Origin: Paenibacillus sp. PK3_47
GTDB lineage: Bacteria > Bacillota > Bacilli > Paenibacillales > Paenibacillaceae
Direction of reading: 5' to 3'
NCBI RefSeq assembly: GCF_023520895.1
Contig: NZ_CP026029.1
Span: forward strand, 5,332,001-5,396,000
Length of the DNA: 64,000 nt
Shown here piece after piece: positions 35,982 to 44,516 of this stretch. The notes under the pieces are model-generated. The model worked only from the letters and a program-made list of their open reading frames with translations, was not told where the DNA came from and did not search any database. Made by a program: the position numbers and the translations under genes. Position 1 is the stretch's first letter, and every line of letters starts with the position of its first letter.

Positions 35982-36679
35982 TGTACCCGAAAAATTGAGT
36001 ACAATGGGGCCCGGCGCCGTGAGGAGCGCCCAATGTACTCGAAAAACCGAGTACATTGCGCTCCGTCGCCGTGAAAAGCCCCCAATGTACTCGAAAAACC
36101 GAGTACAATACGCCCCGGCGCCGTGAGGAGCCCCCAATGTACTCGAAAAACCGAGTACATTGCGCCCCGGCGCCGAGAAGAGCCCCCACTGTACTCGAAA
36201 AACCGAGTACAATACGCCCCGGCGCCGTGAAAAGCCCCCAATGTACTCGAAAAACCGAGTACAATACGCCCCGGCGCCGTGAAAAGCCCCCAATGTACTC
36301 GAAAAACCGAGTACATTGCACCCCGGCGTCGCGAGGAGCCCCCAATGTACTCGAAAAACCGAGTACATTGCGCCCCGGCGCCGTGAAAAGCGCCCAATGT
36401 ACTCGAAAAACCGAGTACAATACGCCCCGGCGCCGAGAAGAGCGCCCACTGCACTCGAAAAACCGAGTACATTGCATCCCGGCGCCGTGAAAAGCGCCCA
36501 ATGTACTCGAAAAACCGAGTACATTTCACCCCGGCGCCGTGAAAAGTGCCCACTGTACTCGAAAAACCGAGTACATTGCACTCCGGCGCCGCGAGGAGCG
36601 CCCACTGTACTCGAAAAATCGAGTACATTGCATCCCGGCGCCGTGAAAAGCGCCCAATGTACTCGAAAAACCGAGTACA
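35982..36679. repeat. Hairpin array A2: 14 units of exactly 52 bp, inverted relative to A1
   Basis: Fourteen copies of the A-family inverted repeat, read on this strand as TGTACTCG, loop AAAAAC, CGAGTACA, start every 52 bp from 35982 to 36658 without a single indel. The 30-bp linkers carry a GGCGCC core (typically CCCCGGCGCCGTGAAAAG) and are the reverse-complement relatives of A1 linkers (TTGCGCC start shared). Edge units are the most degenerate (first: TGTACCCG/TTGAGTACA). The array lies between the convergent ends of the AraC gene (35954) and the YheC-like gene (36709). Overlapping open frames in five readings are products of the repeat and are not genes. Confidence 0.97.
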
Positions 36680-36708
36680 TTGCGCCCCGGCTAAGGGCTG
36701 CACCTAAA

Positions 36709-37500
36709 TCAGCCCATCCCTTTCCTTGATTTCATACACTTCAAGTTGTAAGTGCGACCGTGGGCTTTGCCATATTTGATGATCCGCTGAAGCATGCTGC
36801 TATCCGGAAGCTTGGTGAACGGGCAGGGGTCTGGAGCGGTATTTACTTCAAGAATCCATAGTTTAAAATGCCGGTCGATGGCAATATCCACACCAATCTC
36901 CTGCAGGCCGGGATAAGCCGTTGCCAGCTGTCTCGCGCACTTTACCCCGATACGCTTCATTTCCGCTATCAATGCGTTGCTCTTCTCTGAGCTTGTGTTG
37001 GCGTTCAGCAGCACCTCTGCCGGAAATATAGTTCCTCCCTGGCTGCCGTTGGTGACCACTTTGCGGGGATGGGCGACGCGTCCTGCAAGCCCGGTAGCTT
37101 CCCATGCGCCCTTAAGATTCCGCTGCACCATTACCCGGATATCGAAAGGACGTCCCTTATAGGCCAGCAGCCGGACCCCTTTTTGCGCCAGATAGGGTTT
37201 TCCTTGAGTTTCACTATGAATTGCCTGGTATGCCCTGCGGTAACCCTTGAATTTGCGCACGACCGTACCTGCCTGATATCTCCAGCTGCTGTCCCCATAC
37301 CGTTCAACCCGGATTACCCCCTGGCCCAAGGAACCGCAGCATGGCTTGATGTACACCATTTTGTATCTGCCAAGCATGTCCAGGAGGATGGCCTGATCCA
37401 TTTTTCGAGTTACCGGAATATGTCTTCTTAACTCCGGACTTCGGAGCAGCACCCTAGTCTTCGTCAGCTTGTTGGATATTCGCGTCAGCTGCTTTTTCAT
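36709..37500 (-). CDS. YheC/YheD family ATP-grasp protein (first paralogue)
   Basis: A 263-residue ATP-grasp protein of the family annotated as endospore coat-associated YheC/YheD. Visible features are MVYIKPCCGSLGQGVIRVE (~48, nucleotide-binding Lys and Gly loop), FDIRVMVQRNLKGAWEATGLAGRVAHP (~135), and the metal-binding ending GVDIAIDRHFKLWILEVNTAPDP. ATP-grasp enzymes join a carboxylate to an amine through an acyl phosphate; the substrate here is unknown. The frame is open from 37650, but GGAGGG precedes ATG 37500. It is divergent from the diaminopropionate operon across 165 bases and similar to the gene at 45538. Confidence 0.88.
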   Translation of the reverse strand: MKKQLTRISNKLTKTRVLLRSPELRRHIPVTRKMDQAILLDMLGRYKMVYIKPCCGSLGQGVIRVERYGDSSWRYQAGTVVRKFKGYRRAYQAIHSETQGKPYLAQKGVRLLAYKGRPFDIRVMVQRNLKGAWEATGLAGRVAHPRKVVTNGSQGGTIFPAEVLLNANTSSEKSNALIAEMKRIGVKCARQLATAYPGLQEIGVDIAIDRHFKLWILEVNTAPDPCPFTKLPDSSMLQRIIKYGKAHGRTYNLKCMKSRKGMG

Positions 37501-37665
37501 CCTGTCCCTCCGTTCCTGAAATGTCTGTAGGCTATTGTACGGGAATACGGGGCTTTTTGATTGGGCGGATGCACAGGAACAGAACACCCGGTTCACATTG
37601 TACATATGATTATTGCAGGTGTATATTAATGCGGCTGCAGGTGCGGCCAACAGGAGGCGGCCAGA

Positions 37666-39870
37666 ATGCCGTTCGGCGATTTGCAGAAAAAAGTGCTTGA
37701 AGTCATCGGGGAGTTCCCATGGTACAAGGGGCTTCTCAGCGGTGAGAGGGGGGAGTACAGTCTGCAGGATCTTCCTCTGCTCACGTCAGAAATTATGGAC
37801 ACCTATTATTACAGCCGGACCGCCGACCCGTCGCTGGCTGTATACCGCACATCCGGTACAAGCTCAGGCAAAAGAAAATCGATTGTATATTCTGCGGAAG
37901 ACGACAGGCACTATGTGGACATCAAAACAAAGCTGTATGCCAAACTGCTTGCGGGCAGCGGCTGCAGCAAGGCTTTGGCGGATATGGGCACCGGACATGC
38001 AGCGAACACGGCGCTGGCTATTTTTGAACGGCTGGGTATGAAAAGCTGCTCAATTCCGTTCGAGCTCCCGGTCGCGCAGCATATCGAAGCTCTTCAGGAT
38101 TTTCAGCCGGATTTGCTGTACACAATGCCTTCTATTCTGGATCATATCGTCCATGCTGCCGCAGATCCGCAGTCCTTCGGAATCCGCAAAATCATACTGG
38201 TCGGTGAGATCGCCTCACCGGAATGGCAGAGGAATATGGCCGCCGTGTTCGGCCTTGAGCCGCGCGACATTATCGATACGTACGGGTCTATTGAAATAGG
38301 CACAATTGCGTATTATGACCATGATGCGGGCCGGTATATTTTTGCAGACGGAATTGCTGCAGAGGGAATCGGGACACAGGAGCTGGGAGGGGAGCTCGAA
38401 CCGCTGGGTCAGGGCGAAAGTATCCTGGTGCTTACATCACATGTCCGCAGGAAGCTGCCTGCTTTACGTTTTGTTACCTATGATGTGGTCAGGGATTTTC
38501 GGCCCGTAGTGATCGACGGTGTGGAGAAGCAGAGCTTTGCGGCCATTGTCAAAAGGGTAGGCAAAGAGCTCAAGCACGGCGAGAAAATCAGCCTGTACGA
38601 TATCGAACAGGTCGTATACCGCCATCTGAAGGATGCGATCATCCGGGTCAGAGTGAAGAACAACGCGCTGGCAGTCTATATTAAAAGCAAATCCGCAGAC
38701 CCATCCGTCATCGCGGCGGTCCGGGAGGAGATCAGGGAATGTATTCCGGAGATCGGCCTGATGATCCGCAATGGGCTGCTTGGCGATATTGAGGTGATTT
38801 TGGCCGCCGAAGGCGACCAGCTGGACAGCGGTAAGGTCAAGAACAAGAAGCTGTATTATGAGCAGAATGCAGGCGGTCCAGGGATAGACACCGCAGGCGG
38901 TATTTTGTCCAAAATAGGAAATACACCGCTCATCAAGCTGAATACGCTGTTCCGGAACAGTAAATTTGAAGTTTACGCCAAGCTGGAGCTGCTGAATCCG
39001 GGGGGAAGCGCCAAAGACCGGCCGGCCCTGCGGATGATTACCGAGGCCTGGAAAGAAGGGAGCATAGGTCCGGGTTCGGTCATTATTGAATCGAGTTCGG
39101 GCAATATGGCGATTAGCCTGGCGATGATCTGCAGCTGCTTGGGAATGCGTTTTATCTGCGTGGTAGACCCCAGAACGACGCGTACGAACCTGCAGATCCT
39201 GAAGGCGCTGAACGCAGAGATTGCTTATGTGGACGAACCGGATCCCGAAACCGGGGAGTTCCTGCCCGCGAGGCTGAACCGTGTGCAGCAGCTCCTGCGG
39301 GAGATGCCGGGCAGCTATTGGCCCAACCAGTATGGCAATCCCCATAATTATTTGTCCCATTACCATACAACGATGAAAGAGATGGTGACTGCGCTTGAAC
39401 GGTTGGATTATTTGTTCTGCAGCGTCAGTACTTGCGGGACAATCCGCGGACTTGCAGAATACGCCAGAGATCACGGACTGAAGACTAAGATTATCGCTGT
39501 GGATGCAGAGGGCAGCATTATTTTTGGCGGAAAAAAAGGTAAAAGGCGTTTCCCCGGGCTTGGAGCCGGAATTGTGCCGCCTTTTTACAGACAGGATTTA
39601 ATCCATCGTAACCTCTACGTCTCGGATTGGGAGATCGTCGAAGGCTGCCGGGCGTTGGCTCAGCAGGAATCGATTCTGGCGGGAGCATCCTCCGGCGGGA
39701 ATATTGCGGCTGTCAGGCAGATGGAGCAGGAAATAGAGGCGGGGGCCGTCTGCGCGGTCATTCTGCACGACAGGGGAGAACGTTACCTTGATACGGTGTT
39801 CTCGGAGAGCTGGGTACAGAGGGAGTTCGGCAGGCGGGACCCGATTAAGGACGGAGAGAGGAGGAAATAA
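37666..39870 (+). CDS. Fusion: PaaK-like adenylate-forming domain + SbnA-type 2,3-diaminopropionate synthase
   Basis: A 734-residue two-enzyme protein. Residues ~1-400 resemble phenylacetate-CoA ligase/CapK-type adenylating enzymes: YRTSGTSSGKRK (~59, phosphate loop), DTYGSIEIG (~204), YDVVRDF, and a C-terminal SGKVKNKKLYYEQ Lys segment. Residues ~411-734 are a PLP fold II enzyme of the cysteine synthase/SbnA group: IGNTPLIKL, the PLP Lys450 in GSAKDRPA, ESSSGNMAIS, GTIRGL, and GASSGGN. SbnA condenses O-phosphoserine with glutamate to ACEGA; the next gene supplies SbnB. The role of the fused adenylation domain is unknown; it may activate a partner acid for diaminopropionate. ATG 37666 follows CAGGAGG. 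No NRPS or siderophore genes are nearby. Confidence 0.88.
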   Translation: MPFGDLQKKVLEVIGEFPWYKGLLSGERGEYSLQDLPLLTSEIMDTYYYSRTADPSLAVYRTSGTSSGKRKSIVYSAEDDRHYVDIKTKLYAKLLAGSGCSKALADMGTGHAANTALAIFERLGMKSCSIPFELPVAQHIEALQDFQPDLLYTMPSILDHIVHAAADPQSFGIRKIILVGEIASPEWQRNMAAVFGLEPRDIIDTYGSIEIGTIAYYDHDAGRYIFADGIAAEGIGTQELGGELEPLGQGESILVLTSHVRRKLPALRFVTYDVVRDFRPVVIDGVEKQSFAAIVKRVGKELKHGEKISLYDIEQVVYRHLKDAIIRVRVKNNALAVYIKSKSADPSVIAAVREEIRECIPEIGLMIRNGLLGDIEVILAAEGDQLDSGKVKNKKLYYEQNAGGPGIDTAGGILSKIGNTPLIKLNTLFRNSKFEVYAKLELLNPGGSAKDRPALRMITEAWKEGSIGPGSVIIESSSGNMAISLAMICSCLGMRFICVVDPRTTRTNLQILKALNAEIAYVDEPDPETGEFLPARLNRVQQLLREMPGSYWPNQYGNPHNYLSHYHTTMKEMVTALERLDYLFCSVSTCGTIRGLAEYARDHGLKTKIIAVDAEGSIIFGGKKGKRRFPGLGAGIVPPFYRQDLIHRNLYVSDWEIVEGCRALAQQESILAGASSGGNIAAVRQMEQEIEAGAVCAVILHDRGERYLDTVFSESWVQREFGRRDPIKDGERRK

Positions 39871-39874
39871 AGTC

Positions 39875-40837
39875 ATGCTGTATTTAAATGATCATGACAT
39901 TACGGCCATAGGCGTGAACTGGCCTGCATTGGTGGATACCATGGAATCCGCAGTGCGCATTCTGGATTCCGGTGATTTTGCACAGCCGGTGAAGCCTTAC
40001 CTGAGGTACAACCATCCGCTTAACCGGATGATTGCCATGCCTGCTTACGTGGGCGGAAAGGTTAAGGCTGCCGGAATCAAATGGATCGCCAGCTTTCCCG
40101 GTAATATCCAGGCCGGACTACCCCGTGCGCACAGCCTCACTGTATTGAATGATCCGGAGACCGGCCAGCCGTCCGCCATCCTGAACTCCGCGATTCCAAG
40201 CATCGTAAGAACGTCATCCATCAGCGGGCTGATGCTCCGCCACTATATACAGGCACGGCAGCCGGAGAACATTCATCTGGGAATCATCGGCTGGGGACCG
40301 GTTGGACAGTATCATGTGCAAATGGCTGCTGCTCTTTACGGCGACAAAATTGAACGTATCCGGATCTTTGATATCAAGGGAGCAGATTTGAGCAAAGTCC
40401 CACCACCGTATGCGGAACGGGCAGAAGTGGCGGAGAGCTGGGAGGAAGTATATCAGCAATCCAATGTGTTCATCACCTGCACGGTGTCGGCCGAGAGGTA
40501 TATAGATGTACCCCCTGCGCCGGGCAGCCTTCTGCTCCATGTTTCACTGCGGGACTATCAGCCGGAGGCGCTTGCAGCCTTAAAGGCCATCATTGTTGAT
40601 GATTGGAATGAGGTCTGCCGTGAGAATACCGATATCGAGCGGCTTCATCTGGAGCAGGGGCTAAGCCGGGACGGTGTCCGGCTGATTACCGATGTGGTCT
40701 GCCGGAGCTGCCTGGCCGATTTTCCGGCGGAGGAGCCGGTCCTCTTCAGCCCGATGGGCATGGCGGTCTTCGATATTGCTACAGGTGTGTATTATGTGAA
40801 TGAAGCAAGGATGAGGGGAATCGGAACGGAGCTGTAG
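39875..40837 (+). CDS. 2,3-diaminopropionate biosynthesis protein SbnB-like
   Basis: A 320-residue member of the ornithine cyclodeaminase/mu-crystallin family, closest in motif to SbnB, which oxidatively cleaves ACEGA with NAD to give L-2,3-diaminopropionate and 2-oxoglutarate. KAAGIKWIASFPGN (~60) and LNSAIPSIVRTSSISGLML (~100) are typical substrate-binding segments. LGIIGWGPVGQYHV (~133) is the Rossmann dinucleotide loop. ATG 39875 follows AGAGGAGG, 4 bases after the fusion gene stop. Together the two genes form a complete diaminopropionate cassette. Confidence 0.9.
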   Translation: MLYLNDHDITAIGVNWPALVDTMESAVRILDSGDFAQPVKPYLRYNHPLNRMIAMPAYVGGKVKAAGIKWIASFPGNIQAGLPRAHSLTVLNDPETGQPSAILNSAIPSIVRTSSISGLMLRHYIQARQPENIHLGIIGWGPVGQYHVQMAAALYGDKIERIRIFDIKGADLSKVPPPYAERAEVAESWEEVYQQSNVFITCTVSAERYIDVPPAPGSLLLHVSLRDYQPEALAALKAIIVDDWNEVCRENTDIERLHLEQGLSRDGVRLITDVVCRSCLADFPAEEPVLFSPMGMAVFDIATGVYYVNEARMRGIGTEL

Positions 40838-40869
40838 AAGACGGGTTGTAAAAGTAGAGTTGAAAAGCC

Positions 40870-40897
40870 AAAGCGTACATAAACAGCGTACGCTTTT
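40870..40897 (+). terminator. Terminator after the diaminopropionate operon
   Basis: AAAGCGTAC pairs with GTACGCTTT around a 9-nt loop, followed by a short T run. Confidence 0.75.
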
Positions 40898-40927
40898 AGT
40901 ATTGTGCAGATCGCTTACCTTCGCTTT

Positions 40928-41800
40928 GTTGAATTCGCTGGAAATAAGCTGGCGGGCAGAATGAACGGTAAAAGTCCCGTTGAATCTGCTGGAAATCGGT
41001 TGGCGGGCGAAATGAACGGGAAAAGTCCCGTTGAATCCGCTGGAAATCGGCTGGCGGGCGAAATGAACGGGAAAAGTCCCGTTGAATCTGCTGGAAATCG
41101 GCTGGCGGGCGAAATGAACGGGAAAAGTCCCGTTGAATCCGCTGGAAATCGGTTGGTGGGCGGAATGAACGGGAAAAGTCCCGTTGAATCCGCTGGAAAT
41201 CAGCTGAGGGGCGAAATGAACGGGAAAAGGTCCCGTTGAATCCGCTGGAAATCGGCTGGCGGGCGAAATGAACGGGAAAAGTCCCGTTAATTCCGCTGGA
41301 AATCGGCTGGCGGGCGAAATGAGAAGCACAAATACCTCTGAATCCGCAGAAATCAGCCCCAGCAGCGAAATGAGAGGCACAAATACCTCCGAATCCGCAC
41401 AAACCAGCCGCAACGGCGAAATGAGAAGCACAAATACCTCCGAATCCGCAGAAACTAGCCGCAACGTCGAAATGAGAAGCACAAATACCTCCGAATCCGC
41501 AGAAACTAGCCACACCGCGAAATGAGAGGTACAAATGCCTCCGAATCCGCAGAAACTAGCCACACCGCGAAATGAGAGGCACAAATGCCTCCGAATCCGC
41601 AGAATCCAGCCACAACGGCGAAATGAAAGGTACAAATACCTCCGAATCCGCAGAAACTAGCCACAATGGCGAAATGAGAAGCACAAATACCTCTGAATCC
41701 GCAGAAACCAGCCACAATGTCGAAATGAGAAGCACAAATACCTCCGAATCCGCAGAAATCAGCCACAGCGGCGAAACGAGAGGCACAAATACCTCATAAG
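40928..41800. repeat. Hairpin array B: about 18 units of 51 bp in two sub-families
   Basis: Units start at 40928, 40979, 41030, 41081, 41132, 41183, 41235 and 41286 (sub-family X), then 41316, 41367, 41418, 41469, 41519, 41569, 41620, 41671, 41722 and 41773 (sub-family Y, counted from GAAATGA). The step is 51 bp except for one +1 and two -1 changes. Both share a GAATCCGC...GCGAAATGA frame. X carries the hairpin ACGGGA-AAAG-TCCCGT; Y carries GAGGTA-CAAA-TACCTC or close variants at the same place. Because 51 is a multiple of three, both strands stay open (17-residue periodic peptides), but there are no ribosome sites or signals, so I regard it as non-coding. Confidence 0.95.
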
Positions 41801-41916
41801 CCTAACCATTATGCTAGTTGAAGGACAAATTGCAATTAGGATGAGCCTATATCCTATACATACTGATAGTTTCGATTGGCAGTGGGCACTGTAATTTCAC
41901 TGAACCGCTAGCTGCA

Positions 41917-42100
41917 AGGAAAAGAGGGGTGAGGAAAAGCAGAAAAGCGGAAAAGAGGAAAAACAGAAAAGCAGAACAGCAGAAAAGCGGAAAAGAGGAA
42001 AAGCAGAAAAGAGAAAAATGAAAAGAGGTATGGAGAGAAGAGGATAAAAGAATAAAAGGAGAAGAAGAGAAGAGAAGAAGAGGATCAGAGGATAAGGGGG
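41917..42100 (+). repeat. Polypurine tract of about 180 bp
   Basis: Almost all bases on the plus strand are A or G, with internal repeats of AGCAGAAAAGCGGAAAAGAG. There are only scattered C or T interruptions and no gene. The tract could form triplex (H-DNA) structure. Confidence 0.85.
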
Positions 42101-42425
42101 CCATAACCGGCCCTTCACTTAATCCCCCCAACCCCCTCTCAGCGCTGCGTCAAATTTGTATTGTACTATTTCTCATATTTCCTAAAGTATCCCCACCCTC
42201 TCACCGATATAAAAAAAGTGGGCAGCTATGTCCTAATGATTACATTAATGTTACTTATTTTTACTATTTTCATAGATGAAGGTTTTGATGAATTCAGGCG
42301 CTGACCACGCAAAATAACCCTGATTTTTACACCTGACGTAACATCAGAAGGAAGTTTCAGCAATTTTCACGTTGCCGTGCAGAATTTATGTTATCGCAGT
42401 TTACACAGGAATATATGAAATAGGA

Positions 42426-42453
42426 TTGACAGGAAGAAGCAGGATACAATACT
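42426..42453 (+). promoter_or_regulatory. Promoter of the riboswitch-controlled wall hydrolase
   Basis: A perfect TTGACA (42426-42431), a 16-bp spacer and AATACT (42448-42453) lie just before the riboswitch. The preceding 42101-42425 shows no gene. Confidence 0.55.
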
Positions 42454-42482
42454 ATTGAATCAATAGTTACAAAAAATTAATG

Positions 42483-42600
42483 AGTTGTTGCCGAATTTCG
42501 TTTCGAAAACGGGGGAACCAATCTTGGGTGAATTATTCTTGAAGGCAAAGGAATATAGGGAACCTTTAACCGAACCCTCAGCTAACTCCGTAGGCATTGA
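42483..42600 (+). ncRNA. ydaO/yuaA c-di-AMP riboswitch
   Basis: The leader has the ordered conserved blocks of the ydaO class: TTGCCGAATTTCG, ACGGGGGAACCAATCTTGGGTGAA, TAGGGAACC, and ACCGAACCCTCAGCTAACTCCG followed by TAGGC. The class binds cyclic di-AMP and normally turns genes off when it is abundant; wall hydrolases and osmolyte transporters are its usual targets. It ends about 15 bases before the NlpC/P60 gene, in keeping with that pattern. Confidence 0.88.
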
Positions 42601-42615
42601 AGGGAGAAAAGGTTT

Positions 42616-43083
42616 CTGAAAAAGTTCATTTTGTCTCTAATGGGAGCTGCAGTTTTATTCACGTCCACTCCAGTCAGCACATACGCCAGTACATCATCAC
42701 TGAATAGCGAAGTTCAAGAGGTATTGGGAACCCCTTACCAATGGGGCGGTACTACAACCGCCGGTTTCGATTGTTCCGGATTTATTTTGTACATTATGGA
42801 AAAATTCAATTCAGGTGACCTGCCGCGCACCTCAGCCTCGCAAGCCAAAGCCGGCACACCCGTAGCTAAAGATGATCTCCGTGAAGGAGATCTGGTATTC
42901 TTCAATACGCTCGGCTCCGGAATCTCGCATGCAGGTATTTATATCGGTGACGGTGAGTTCGCTCATTCTTCCAGCAGCAAAGGTGTAAGAATCAGCAAGC
43001 TCACAGACTCCTATTACCGCGACCGTTATGTGACTGCCCGCCGTGTAGTGAGCGAGACCAGCTACAGCAAGATGGCCAACTAA
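42616..43083 (+). CDS. Secreted NlpC/P60 cell-wall peptidase
   Basis: A ~155-residue secreted endopeptidase that cuts peptide stems in peptidoglycan. Signal peptide about residues 1-24 (KKFILSLMGAAVLFTSTPVSTYA), then a single NlpC/P60 domain with FDCSGF (catalytic Cys ~52), SHAGIYIGDGEFAHSSSS (catalytic His region) and the final Arg-rich strand. No ATG, GTG or TTG gives the complete signal peptide: the in-frame stop at 42598 leaves CTG 42616 (after AAGGGAG, 9-nt spacing) as the best start; TTG 42631 would trim the signal sequence. Regulated by the c-di-AMP riboswitch upstream. A strong terminator follows. Confidence 0.92.
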   Translation: MKKFILSLMGAAVLFTSTPVSTYASTSSLNSEVQEVLGTPYQWGGTTTAGFDCSGFILYIMEKFNSGDLPRTSASQAKAGTPVAKDDLREGDLVFFNTLGSGISHAGIYIGDGEFAHSSSSKGVRISKLTDSYYRDRYVTARRVVSETSYSKMAN

Positions 43084-43105
43084 TATTTATAAGTATAATC
43101 ATGTC

Positions 43106-43152
43106 AAAGAACAAGCTGTCTCCGGCCGCCGGATGTCAGCTTGTTCTTTTTA
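43106..43152. terminator. Bidirectional terminator between the wall peptidase and manC-like gene
   Basis: The 12-bp arms AAGAACAAGCTG and CAGCTTGTTCTT have an inner TCCGGC/GCCGGA stem and are followed by TTTTT. Confidence 0.92.
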
Positions 43153-43169
43153 ATATACTTACGGTGAGG

Positions 43170-44495
43170 CTAAGAGCTGTACACCGCAACTTCCTCCGTC
43201 CGGTCGTCCCTCCGGATCTCCAGCAGCTCCATTGCAGCAAAAGCCCTGATTCCGTGCAGGTCGCCTCCGTTTACAGTGAACGAATCGCCGCTCCGGGCAG
43301 CCTGGGCCAGGCCGTTCAGCACAACCTCTCCATGCCCCGATAAAATAACCCAGTGTTTGCCGCTATGCAGGCAAGGCATCTCAGGCATCTCATGCCCTGG
43401 CAGCAAAAACAGCTTAACCGTAAGCACAACCTCTCCTTCATTTCCGGTCCGGTCCAGGACCATATAATGCCCCCAGGCGGTTTCTCCGTAACCGGCCTCT
43501 GCTGAAGGCGGATGCACAATGTCTTTAATGGCATTCGCCTCTTGTTTACCGGCAATCAGGATGCCGTCCGGACTTCCTACAGCAACAATATCCGGAACAC
43601 CGATGACAATCATGGGCAGCTTCAAGTCGTTCACAATATGTGTATTCCCGCTGTTTCCCCAGATTCCTCCGGGTCCTGTCACCGTCTGCTGCAGCCGGGC
43701 AGTCAGCGTATCCCAGCTGCCCAGATCGCGCCATTCCCCTTCGTGACGGAGCACTGCAGCTTTGCGGGTCCGTTCGGCTATTTCCTTGTCAAAGCTGCGT
43801 ACGGGAAAACCCGGGTACAGTGCGGTGAAGGCAGCCGGCTCCGCAGGGAGTCCCATTTGCTCCAGATGGCTCAGCATAAAGCCGAGCCTGAAAGCAAAAA
43901 CCCCGCAGTTCCACAGCGCGCCGCTCCTGATCAGCTCCCCGGCCTTAGAAGAATCAGGCTTTTCTTCAAAAGACAGGACAGGGGAATAAGCCGTGTTACC
44001 GCCTGGTTTCTCCGGAAGTATGTAGCCATACTGATCCGAAGGATGGGCGGGTCTTGTCCCAAGCAGTACAAGCTCGGCTTGTGAAGCGGACAGAATATCC
44101 GTGAACTGATGGAAGCACTGAAAAAATCCGTCATCGGCATACATATCTGCAGGAGCCACGCATATAGTATCTTCCGGTTTAGCCTTGCGGGAGGCATACA
44201 AATAAACTGCAGCTAATGCAGCTGCCGTAAAGGTTCCGCGTTTATGCGGCTCCCCGAGAACTTCGTACCTGTTCCCCGTATACCGGCGCACGAGGGATGT
44301 CTGGTCCTCATGTGCCACGAACAATGCTGATGGGCTGAGACTGCTGTTCTCCAGCTGCCGGCACACCCGTTCAATCATCGACTCGGTGCCCCCGCCGGGA
44401 GCCGGCAGCAGCTTCAGGAACATTTTTGAGCGGACAGGGCCTGACAGCGGCCACAGCCGCTGCCCGGAACCTCCGCATAACAGGATGGTATGCAA
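43170..44495 (-). CDS. Mannose-1-phosphate guanylyltransferase (ManC-like), with cupin C-terminus
   Basis: A 441-residue nucleotidyltransferase. LLCGGSGQRLWPLSGPVRSKMFLKL at the start is the GTP-binding signature of mannose-1-phosphate guanylyltransferases. FEEKPD (~150) and GALWNCGVFAF (~170) are the sugar-binding segments. The C-terminal ~110 residues (PGHEMPEMPCLHSGKHWVILSGHGEVVLNG) form a cupin like that of the mannose-6-phosphate isomerase part of ManC. It makes GDP-mannose for surface glycans. Start TTG 44495 follows AAGGAGG. It lies 21 bases downstream of the DUF6492 gene on the same strand. Confidence 0.87.
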   Translation of the reverse strand: MHTILLCGGSGQRLWPLSGPVRSKMFLKLLPAPGGGTESMIERVCRQLENSSLSPSALFVAHEDQTSLVRRYTGNRYEVLGEPHKRGTFTAAALAAVYLYASRKAKPEDTICVAPADMYADDGFFQCFHQFTDILSASQAELVLLGTRPAHPSDQYGYILPEKPGGNTAYSPVLSFEEKPDSSKAGELIRSGALWNCGVFAFRLGFMLSHLEQMGLPAEPAAFTALYPGFPVRSFDKEIAERTRKAAVLRHEGEWRDLGSWDTLTARLQQTVTGPGGIWGNSGNTHIVNDLKLPMIVIGVPDIVAVGSPDGILIAGKQEANAIKDIVHPPSAEAGYGETAWGHYMVLDRTGNEGEVVLTVKLFLLPGHEMPEMPCLHSGKHWVILSGHGEVVLNGLAQAARSGDSFTVNGGDLHGIRAFAAMELLEIRRDDRTEEVAVYSS

Positions 44496-44516
44496 GGCTG
44501 CCTTCCTCCTTCACGC

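Noticed and set aside
35939..36703. Long overlapping open frames in both strands of array A2
   Set aside because: The 52-bp unit has few stop codons, so several frames stay open; no ribosome site, no domain, and the same effect is seen in A1.
40661..41786. Repetitive proteins of 17-residue periods encoded by array B
   Set aside because: A 51-bp period keeps both strands open automatically; no signal peptide or ribosome site, and indels break the frames.
41847..42131. Phe/Leu/Ser-rich membrane-like peptides on the minus strand
   Set aside because: They are translations of the polypurine tract's complement, with no start signals.
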